Assembly: GCA_938084575.1 (NCBI GenBank)
Contig: CALKFG010000004.1
Location: 62,001-126,000 of the forward strand
From: an uncultured Hyphomonadaceae bacterium
Lineage (GTDB): Bacteria > Pseudomonadota > Alphaproteobacteria > Caulobacterales > Hyphomonadaceae
Length of the DNA: 64,000 bases
Direction of reading: 5' to 3'
Translations under genes and position numbers: made by a program
Notes under the pieces: generated by a model
The model's database searches: none
The model's input: only the letters and a program-made list of their open reading frames with translations
Told to the model about the DNA's origin: nothing
Part shown: positions 36,894-43,557 of the stretch, piece after piece
Numbering within the stretch: the first letter of the stretch is position 1
Layout: each line of letters opens with the position of its first letter

Positions 36894-37367
36894 ATGTCAG
36901 ACCAGCGAATTGATAGTGTTGATATAAAAATTTTGAAGGTGCTGCAGACCGATGGCCGCATCACCAATGCCGATCTTGCAGACCGTGTCGGACTGTCGCC
37001 GGCGGCGTGTCATAAGCGCCTCAAACGACTGGAGGCGACGTCCGTTATAAAGGCCTATACGGTCATGCTGAACAGGTTCGCGGTGGGGTGTCCCCAGAGC
37101 GTGTTTATTCAGGTTCAGCTTGAACGGCTCGGACATGAGGGGATTGAGGCCTTTGAAAAGGCGGTCATCAATGTCCCTGAAATCGTTGAGTGCCACCTTA
37201 TGAGTGGAACTTTTGATTATTTTCTCCACGTGGTGGTGCGCGATACGGCAGAGTTTGAAGCCCTTCACCGCCATGTGCTGACCTCGCTGCCGGGCATTAC
37301 CCGCATGACCTCGAGTTTCGGTCTGCGCAATGTCAAACAACGCGGGGCCGTTCCGATCCGGCTGTGA
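36894..37367 (+). CDS. Lrp/AsnC family transcriptional regulator
   Basis: This is a 157-residue amino-acid-responsive DNA-binding protein. The N-terminal helix-turn-helix is IDSVDIKILKVLQTDGRITN / ADLADRVGLSPAACHKRLKR. The C-terminal RAM (ligand) domain has PEIVECHLMSGTFDYFLHVV and LTSLPGITRMTSSFGLRNVK. It diverges from alanine dehydrogenase with a 121-base shared region, so it is probably the ald regulator (as AldR/BkdR-like proteins are) and may sense alanine or a related amino acid. Confidence 0.93.
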   Translation: MSDQRIDSVDIKILKVLQTDGRITNADLADRVGLSPAACHKRLKRLEATSVIKAYTVMLNRFAVGCPQSVFIQVQLERLGHEGIEAFEKAVINVPEIVECHLMSGTFDYFLHVVVRDTAEFEALHRHVLTSLPGITRMTSSFGLRNVKQRGAVPIRL

Positions 37368-37375
37368 GGGCACCG

Positions 37376-37939
37376 TCAGGCGGCGAGCCAGGTGTGTTCA
37401 ATAAAAATCTTGAGCCCGATGGCGATGAGCAAAAGGCCGCCAAGCCGTTCCGCCCGCTGACCCATCCGGCGTCCGAGATAGGGTCCGGCCAGAAAGCCGG
37501 TGGCCGCGGCCGCAAAGCTGGTCAATCCGATGATCAGGGCGGCGAGAGGGGACGCGCCGGTCAGGGCCAGAGCGACCCCGACCGTGGCTGAATCAATGCT
37601 GGTCCCGATCGCTGTTAGCCCGGTTATAAGCCAGGTCTGACGCCTCGGCCGGGGGGCATCGTCCGAGCCCTCGGGGGGAGCACTCGACCGGATCATCAGC
37701 AGGCCGATCCCGCTCAGCAAGATCAGGGCGATCCAGTGGTCGACGGCCTTGATCTGATCTGCGAACAGGGCCCCGAGGCTCCACCCGGCATAACACATCA
37801 GGCCCTCCGTGCCGCCAAAGACGAGGCCCATTCTCAGGGCCGCGGCCAGGGATCGGTTCGCCTCGCGGACCCCCCGGCCAAGGGCACCGGCAAACGCATC
37901 GGTCGACAGGGCCAGGGCCAGGGGGAAAAGTGTCAGCAT
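37376..37939 (-). CDS. mntP: Manganese efflux pump MntP family protein
   Basis: MntP exports Mn2+ from the cytoplasm. The Met at 37939 gives 187 residues, the standard size; a further-upstream Met (38014) would add a polar 25-residue tail that overlaps the cytochrome gene. Six transmembrane helices are predicted. The two conserved acidic motifs are LALALSTDAFAGALGRG and TAIGTSIDSATVGVALA, whose Asp residues are expected in the ion path. It is convergent with the Lrp/AsnC gene (8 bases) and lies 25 bases downstream of the diheme cytochrome gene on the same strand. Confidence 0.9.
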   Translation of the reverse strand: MLTLFPLALALSTDAFAGALGRGVREANRSLAAALRMGLVFGGTEGLMCYAGWSLGALFADQIKAVDHWIALILLSGIGLLMIRSSAPPEGSDDAPRPRRQTWLITGLTAIGTSIDSATVGVALALTGASPLAALIIGLTSFAAAATGFLAGPYLGRRMGQRAERLGGLLLIAIGLKIFIEHTWLAA

Positions 37940-37964
37940 AAAAAGGGCTCGGGTTGGGACAGGC

Positions 37965-39032
37965 TCAGCGGAGCCGGGCCGGCTGGGTCTGCTCGGGCTC
38001 GGGCATAGCGTCAATCCAGGCGCGGATCAGTGCCAACCCGTCTTCGTCGGGTAAGGCGCGACCAAGTTCGGGCATGGCGATCCCGGCTTCTGTTGACGCC
38101 ATGCGGTAGGCCAGGATGGACTGGTCCGACCGGCCGGGGGCAATGATGTGCAACGCCGTTCCCGACCCGCGTCCGGCCGCTGTCGGATATTTCCCGATCC
38201 CCAGACGGACCGGGCGATCTTCCGTGGCCTCGAGCCAAAGGCCCGAATTGGATGCCGAGCCGCCCGCCCGGTGGCAATGGGCACAGTTGATGTCGAGATA
38301 GGCCCTGGCTCGCATATCCAGAGGACTGTCCACGTCGCGATAGCTGGGGAGAGCTGGCAGATCGGGCGGAACCGGGCCGAGCAGACCCCGGGTGTGCCAG
38401 TCCTGCAGCTGGCTGACACCATAAGGACCGGTATGATTGAGGTGACGCACCCTGAGGCCGATCGGAACGATGTCGCCATTGATGGCGTGACAGGTTTTGC
38501 ACTGGTTCTGATTGGGAATCGCATAGGTGAAGCGGATATCCTGCCCGTCCTGTCCGATATAGTGGATGTCCCGGCGGTCGCCGACGGGACGGTAGATGGC
38601 GTCGGTACCGGTGTCATTCCAGACATAGGGATAAGCGACCCAGCCCGATTCCTTATGGATCAGAAGGCGGGTCTCGATCCGCGTTTGCGCCAGGTCCGGC
38701 GCACTTAAGTCTGGCGCGATGGCAAAGGTCTTGATGAGGACGGCACCAACCGGGAAGCTCAGACCGCCGTCTGCGGCATAATCGATCTGGCGGCTGGCCG
38801 GGAGGAACAGGTGGCGGTCCTTGGCGGCATGATCGGAGAAGAGGGGATTGATCAGATCATAGGAAATGACTCCCTTGGCCGGGCGGTCCAGCCTTTCCCC
38901 CTGGAACAGGCCATAATCTGACAGGTTCAGCGCCGGGCGTTCGGCCAGGATGGCGGCCAGATCGGGGCCCGCCTGTCCCCTTGCACAGGCCGCAAGGAGG
39001 ACGATCAGCAGGCCGCCCAGCAGGCGTCTCAC
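37965..39032 (-). CDS. Diheme c-type cytochrome lipoprotein, SO_2930/HNE_0200 family
   Basis: Predicted periplasmic or outer-membrane diheme protein of 355 residues. The N-terminal signal MRRLLGGLLIVLLAAC has a lipobox ending at Cys16. Two haem-binding CXXCH motifs are visible: CKTCH in NQNQCKTCHAINGD and CAHCH in INCAHCHRAGG. A distal Met ligand may come from the region near the C-terminus (GIAMPELGRALPDE). I recognise the family, which is usually coded next to a parallel beta-helix lipoprotein of unknown function, exactly as here: the gene overlaps that neighbour by four bases. Electron partner and substrate are unknown. It is followed by mntP on the same strand. Confidence 0.88.
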   Translation of the reverse strand: MRRLLGGLLIVLLAACARGQAGPDLAAILAERPALNLSDYGLFQGERLDRPAKGVISYDLINPLFSDHAAKDRHLFLPASRQIDYAADGGLSFPVGAVLIKTFAIAPDLSAPDLAQTRIETRLLIHKESGWVAYPYVWNDTGTDAIYRPVGDRRDIHYIGQDGQDIRFTYAIPNQNQCKTCHAINGDIVPIGLRVRHLNHTGPYGVSQLQDWHTRGLLGPVPPDLPALPSYRDVDSPLDMRARAYLDINCAHCHRAGGSASNSGLWLEATEDRPVRLGIGKYPTAAGRGSGTALHIIAPGRSDQSILAYRMASTEAGIAMPELGRALPDEDGLALIRAWIDAMPEPEQTQPARLR

Positions 39033-40273
39033 GCAGGTGTATCCTGGGGCAGGCTTATCGATGCCGGTTCAGGCACTGGGGTCGAAGCCGGGCGGGCCAG
39101 GCTGGGGCGAATGGATGAGGGGTCGCTTAACGGAATGGATCCGATTCCAAGGCTGAGAAAGCCGACGCTGTCGGCCTCGTCCACGACAATATTGACAGTC
39201 TGGTCCGGTCCGGTGGCGTAGGCGATGCCGCCATCCCAGATAATCTCGGGCAGCGGGCCGCCCAGCGCTGCGCCGATGGCGGCAAAGAGGTCCTGCGGGT
39301 CCTCTCCTCCGCCAATATAGGTGTTGGCCCGTATGACAATATCGTTGGGCAGGGCTGAGTAATCGGCATCTTCAGTTAGGCGTGTGTAGCCTGCGACAAG
39401 GATGTGGGCGGTCCGGTTGTCGTCGAATGTGTTACCAAACACGTGGACATTCCGGTTTGCCATGATGGTCAGGCCCGTGCCTGAGATGAGATCCGCAACA
39501 ATGCCGCCGGGGGGGGCGAAATTCTCGATATTGTTGGCGATGATCTTGTTGTTGAAGATCCGGGTCGAATGGCCATCCTTGACGGGCAGGTCTGGCAGAT
39601 CGAAGACGAGAATGCCGCCGGTATTCCCGATCGCAACATTATTATAAACATCGGCATGGGTCGAATTCTCAATTTCGATCCCGGCCACATTGGCCTCCGC
39701 GAGACTGTCTCGAACAATGATATTGTTGGACTGGCCAACATAGATACCGGCATCGGAACACCCGCTGACCCGAACCCGCTCGATCAGAACATGCTGGGAC
39801 TCCACAGGATAGATGGCATAGGCGCCATTGTCGGGATGAGGGCCACGAGTCCATTCGACCGTCAGGTCGCGGTAAATGATCCGGTCGGCATTTTTCGACT
39901 TGATCCCATCGCCTCGGGTATCCTGTACCGTGAAGTCCGACAGGGTGACATCGTCGGAGGTGACCAGTAAGCCCTCGCCGGCACCGGTCTGCCCGGCAAA
40001 GTTCAGGCGTGTCTGGTCCTGGCCGGCTCCCTTGAGGTGCACGCCATCGACATCAAGAGACAGTCCGTCAACCAGATGAAAGGTACCCGCGGGCATCACC
40101 ACCGTGTCTCCGGGGCGGGCTTCGATCAGGGCGGCCTGCAGAACCGGACCAAAATCCGGGCTGGCCGCGAGTTCGATCACGGCAGGCGACCCCGTGGCGG
40201 GGGGAGCAGCGGCGGGACCACAGGCGGTAAGCGTCATAAGCGCCACGCTGAAAGTGAGTCGGTCGAGCATCAT
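39029..40273 (-). CDS. Parallel beta-helix domain lipoprotein, partner of the diheme cytochrome
   Basis: This 414-residue exported protein begins at the ATG pair near 40273 (GAGGGG upstream). The signal peptide MMLDRLTFSVALMTLTAC has a lipobox at LTAC. It contains a right-handed beta-helix region of repeated strands (VHLKGAGQDQTRLNF, VTLSDFTVQDTRGDGIKS, ILIERV-like turns as HVLIERVRVSGCSDAGIYVG, NNIIVRDSLAEANVAGIEIE), a fold shared with pectate lyases and similar carbohydrate-active proteins. Catalytic residues cannot be assigned. It is translationally coupled to the cytochrome (four-base overlap), a pairing known from Hyphomonas and Shewanella. A frame extended to 40333 is less likely because it adds a polar N-terminus before the signal. 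Confidence 0.85.
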   Translation of the reverse strand: MMLDRLTFSVALMTLTACGPAAAPPATGSPAVIELAASPDFGPVLQAALIEARPGDTVVMPAGTFHLVDGLSLDVDGVHLKGAGQDQTRLNFAGQTGAGEGLLVTSDDVTLSDFTVQDTRGDGIKSKNADRIIYRDLTVEWTRGPHPDNGAYAIYPVESQHVLIERVRVSGCSDAGIYVGQSNNIIVRDSLAEANVAGIEIENSTHADVYNNVAIGNTGGILVFDLPDLPVKDGHSTRIFNNKIIANNIENFAPPGGIVADLISGTGLTIMANRNVHVFGNTFDDNRTAHILVAGYTRLTEDADYSALPNDIVIRANTYIGGGEDPQDLFAAIGAALGGPLPEIIWDGGIAYATGPDQTVNIVVDEADSVGFLSLGIGSIPLSDPSSIRPSLARPASTPVPEPASISLPQDTPA

Positions 40274-40509
40274 CGTAAGGCCCCTCAGAACTGTTCCTGC
40301 GTCCACTCTGTCCCATGGCTGCTGACGATGCAAGACGGCGGCTCACCGCCTGCCAGGCCCGGCGCCGGCCATGAGGATAGGCCGGAAATGCAGAATTCGA
40401 TTGACACTCTCCGGACGTTCGGCGCTTACATCCCGCCGGGGTGGGGCGTGACAGACGCAATCCGGAGGCCATTGCCGGTTTGACCCCAGGCCGGATGGAT
40501 CTTTGCACC

Positions 40510-41937
40510 ATGACCCATGAAACCTCAGACACCGGCTCGGAGGTCAATGTTCCCGGTCCAATGGACGTCGACCGCCGTCTCATAGACGGTCGCATCGTCC
40601 CGACACTTGTTCTGTTTGCAATGCCGCTCATTGGCACCAATTTGATGCACTCAATTGCGGGCGCCTATACCGCGGGATGGGTCGGACAGGTGGTCGGCCC
40701 GAATGGGCTCACCGCTGTTGTTGTGGTCAATGTCCTGGTCTGGTTCATGCTGGTGTCGGCGATTATGGGGATCGCGTCGGCGTCCAGTATTCTGATTGCT
40801 CAGGCCTATGCCTCCGGGCGTCATCACCAGCTCAGGTCGATTACCGGGAATTCGGTCCTGTTCGTGCTGGTCGGATCCGCGGTGATGTCGCTGATTGGCT
40901 GGTTTGGGTCCCCGCTTTTGATCGACCTGATCTCGACGCCGGCCGAAGCCCGGGACCTTGCAATTGGCTTCCTGAAAGCGACGTCTCTTAGTATTCTGAC
41001 CGTGTTTCCACTTGTTTTCATAACTATTATGATCCGTGGTGTTGGGGATTCGAAGACGCCCTTCCGGTTTACGATGCTCTGGATTGTTCTGTCCATGCTG
41101 GTTCAGCCCCTGGTCCTGACCGGCGCTTTTGGATTTCCCCGACTGGGGATGCAGGGGGTCGCCCATGCCAATACCGCCGCCGCTCTGGTGGCCCTGATCG
41201 CCTTGCTTGTTTATCTCCGGCGAACCCGTCACCCGCTGATGCTGTTTGGCGAGGATGTTCGATATCTTTTCCCGGACCTGACGACCCTGAAATTGGTGAT
41301 GATGCGCGGCATGCCGATGGGGATTGAGGGCGTCCTGATTTCGGGCGTCTATCTGGTGCTGCTGTCGATGGTCAACCAGTACGGCGCCGCAACCAGCTCC
41401 GGCTATGGTGCGGCAACACAGCTCTGGGGTTTCATTCAGATGCCAATTGGGGCCTTGTCGGCCTCGGTCGCTGCGATGGCGTCTCAGAATATCGGCGTCT
41501 CTCAGTGGTCCCGAGTCAGTGAACTGGCACTCAAGGCCAGCCTGCTTGGAGCCGGCGTCACGGCTCTCGGAGTGCTGGTCGTATACGGGTTTGGTGAACT
41601 TCTGCTGGGTGTCTTTCTTCCAGAGGGCGGAGAAGCCTTAAGGGTTGCCCTGCGTATCAATCTTCTGGTCCTGTGGAGCTGGATCCCGCTTGCCATTACC
41701 ATGGTTCTTTTCGGCATTGTCCGGGCCAATGGCGCGATGATGCCGCCGACCCTGATCATGGTCGGGACGCTCTGGCTGGTCCGAATCCCCTTCGCTGACC
41801 GCTTCAGCGACAGCATTGGGTCAGACGCCATATGGTGGAGCTTTCCGGTCGGCACGGTGTCGTGTGCCCTTCTGGCCGGCCTGTATTATCGGTTCGGGCC
41901 CTGGCGGTCGAAAAATTTGCTGGGTGACCTCGCCTAG
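40510..41937 (+). CDS. MATE family multidrug/metabolite exporter
   Basis: A predicted 12-helix antiporter that exports drugs or metabolites using a sodium or proton gradient. The chosen ATG at 40510 gives 475 residues; an ATG at 40495 is nearly as good and no strong ribosome site distinguishes them. Typical elements are PTLVLFAMPLIGTNLMHSI, NVLVWFMLVSAIMGIASASS, MIRGVGDSKTPF (MATE repeat motif) and the second-half motif GAATQLWGFIQMPIGALSAS. The hydrophilic N-terminus is about 25 residues long. It converges with ornithine decarboxylase, overlapping by four bases. Confidence 0.9.
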   Translation: MTHETSDTGSEVNVPGPMDVDRRLIDGRIVPTLVLFAMPLIGTNLMHSIAGAYTAGWVGQVVGPNGLTAVVVVNVLVWFMLVSAIMGIASASSILIAQAYASGRHHQLRSITGNSVLFVLVGSAVMSLIGWFGSPLLIDLISTPAEARDLAIGFLKATSLSILTVFPLVFITIMIRGVGDSKTPFRFTMLWIVLSMLVQPLVLTGAFGFPRLGMQGVAHANTAAALVALIALLVYLRRTRHPLMLFGEDVRYLFPDLTTLKLVMMRGMPMGIEGVLISGVYLVLLSMVNQYGAATSSGYGAATQLWGFIQMPIGALSASVAAMASQNIGVSQWSRVSELALKASLLGAGVTALGVLVVYGFGELLLGVFLPEGGEALRVALRINLLVLWSWIPLAITMVLFGIVRANGAMMPPTLIMVGTLWLVRIPFADRFSDSIGSDAIWWSFPVGTVSCALLAGLYYRFGPWRSKNLLGDLA

Positions 41938-43130
41938 GACAGAATGGCGACGGTTGTATCCGACTGGAAGCCGTTAAAATTGGTCGCCAGTGCCTGCCCA
42001 TAGGCGCCAAGGTGTCCGATTTCGATCCAGTCGCCCGCCTTGATATCGAGCGGCAGTGCAAAGGGTCCCTCCATGACATCGCTGGAATCACAGGTCGGGC
42101 CAAAGAAGCGGTATTCCTGCACATCGGACGGATTTGGGTCATGATCACCGACCCGTTTGATCGGGAACTTCCAAGCGAAATTCGCCGCGTCGTACAGGGA
42201 TCCATAGCTGCCATCATTCAGATACAGATCCTGACCCTTGCGAAGCTCGACACGAGCCAGCGTCGACCCGCCTTCGGCACACAGCGCCCGGCCAGGTTCT
42301 CCCAGAATTTCGAGGTCGGAAAAACCTTCATGGGCGAGGGCGGTTTTAATGGTGTCAAAATAAGCTTTCAGGGGCGGCGGTGTCATATCCGGGTAGGCGA
42401 CCGGAAAACCGCCACCGCAATCGATCGAGTCAATCGGGACGCCCGCCTGGTCGACCAGCTTGCGGACATAAGCCAGGGTCCGTCGGTAATCTTCAACGTC
42501 CATGCACTGGCTGCCAACATGGAAGCTCACGCCAAGACGCTGACACAGCGGGCGAGCGGCGCGCAGACAGTCAATGGCTTCATCGAAGCCGGCGCCAAAC
42601 TTTCCAGCGAGCGGCATCGCCGCATGGCCGGCCGGAACGGCGAGACGCAGATGCAGGGTCAGATCCGACGCGGAGTCGGTTTCCTGTCGAATTTTTGCCA
42701 GCTCCTGCCAGCAGTCGAACGCCAGATGGCGCACGCCCTGCGCATAAGCGTGTCGAATGGTTTGGCGGGATTTGACCGGGTGCATCAGATACAGTTCGGC
42801 ATCCGGGATGAGGGACCGGACCAGATCAATCTCGTGAATTGAGGCGATATCAAAATGCCGGACGCCGGCCGCGGCCAGGATCCGGAGAATCGCAGGATGT
42901 GGATTGGCTTTTACCGCATACAGGACACGGCCCGGAAAGCCTGTGAGGAAGGTCTTTGCCGCGTCCGAAATTGTCCGCGGGTAGAGAACATGGATCGCAT
43001 TGTCGCCATCATACTGGGCGACGGCATCGGCCACAGTATGAAAGGCAGGCAGACCGAAAGCGCGGTCAAAATCCGGGAGCAGAACAGGCTGCGCAACACG
43101 CGCTGAAGACTGGGTGAACATAGCGAGCAT
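41934..43130 (-). CDS. Ornithine decarboxylase, fold-III PLP enzyme
   Basis: This enzyme makes putrescine from ornithine (possibly also cadaverine from lysine) at the head of polyamine synthesis. The 398 residues match the alanine-racemase-fold group: the PLP lysine in VLYAVKANPHP (Lys74), SFHVGSQCMD, the phosphate-binding SIDCGGGFPVAY, ILGEPGRALC, and the catalytic Cys motif FGPTCDSSDVM. Two near Met codons (43130 and 43121) make the exact start uncertain. The message would begin far upstream, since the next gene on that side is rne 413 bases away; a possible short coding frame lies in that leader. Confidence 0.93.
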   Translation of the reverse strand: MLAMFTQSSARVAQPVLLPDFDRAFGLPAFHTVADAVAQYDGDNAIHVLYPRTISDAAKTFLTGFPGRVLYAVKANPHPAILRILAAAGVRHFDIASIHEIDLVRSLIPDAELYLMHPVKSRQTIRHAYAQGVRHLAFDCWQELAKIRQETDSASDLTLHLRLAVPAGHAAMPLAGKFGAGFDEAIDCLRAARPLCQRLGVSFHVGSQCMDVEDYRRTLAYVRKLVDQAGVPIDSIDCGGGFPVAYPDMTPPPLKAYFDTIKTALAHEGFSDLEILGEPGRALCAEGGSTLARVELRKGQDLYLNDGSYGSLYDAANFAWKFPIKRVGDHDPNPSDVQEYRFFGPTCDSSDVMEGPFALPLDIKAGDWIEIGHLGAYGQALATNFNGFQSDTTVAILS

Positions 43131-43198
43131 CCAACTGAGCGCAGTGCACTCATCTGAGATCTGATTTTCAGGGTAGGTGGACGAGGGCGGGCGGGCGA

Positions 43199-43339
43199 TT
43201 ACTGCCCGATCGGCCTACTAAGTTCAGCCACGGCCGCCATATAATCGGCGCCCTTGGCAAGATTCCTGAGTAAGCTCGACGTGTCAAAAGCCACATCGAC
43301 GTTTCTGGAAAAACAGTAGGAGCCCCAGATATGAGCCAT
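43199..43339 (-). CDS. Possible 46-residue leader peptide before ornithine decarboxylase
   Basis: An open frame of 47 codons starts at an ATG (43339) with GGGGA about eight bases upstream and ends at TAA (43199), 68 bases before the decarboxylase start, on the same strand. The peptide begins MAHIWGSYCFSRNVDVAFD and ends AAVAELSRPIGQ; third positions are about 63% GC. I recognise no family. It could be a regulatory leader (the E. coli speF gene has a short regulatory leader ORF), a small independent protein, or chance. Longer frames seen in the same stretch look less protein-like. Confidence 0.4.
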   Translation of the reverse strand: MAHIWGSYCFSRNVDVAFDTSSLLRNLAKGADYMAAVAELSRPIGQ

Positions 43340-43530
43340 CCAATTATCCCCGCATACAGACCGGTCACCCGGTTTTGAGTGTGAAGACAGTTGGGCTCAC
43401 TCGTACAGACAACCTTGCCGGTCGTAGCTCGCTTACGTGTCGTTGGCGCAGTTAGGCAGGGACGGGCCGCACGTCAAGAGACAAATGCAACCCGACTGAC
43501 CGGCCGGCAGACGCGCGCGTTTCAGACTGG
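43340..43530. other. Leader region between rne and ornithine decarboxylase
   Basis: No gene is seen here. The tract is GC-mixed and would form the early 5' leader of the decarboxylase message. An alphaproteobacterial structured leader named speF is known upstream of such genes; I cannot confirm it by eye. Confidence 0.3.
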
Positions 43531-43557
43531 GGTCCGGGGCCGCTTAGCCCCGGGACC
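43531..43557 (-). terminator. GC-rich hairpin spanning the rne stop codon
   Basis: On the minus strand GGTCCCGGGGC pairs with GCCCCGGACC with one bulged base; the rne stop TAA is in the loop. No U-run follows, so it may act as a weak terminator or 3' stabiliser. Confidence 0.45.

Noticed and set aside
43168-43368. A 66-codon frame on the minus strand in the decarboxylase leader
   Set aside because: It overlaps the better-supported 46-codon frame in another phase and reads as proline/tryptophan-rich non-protein sequence; both could still be chance.
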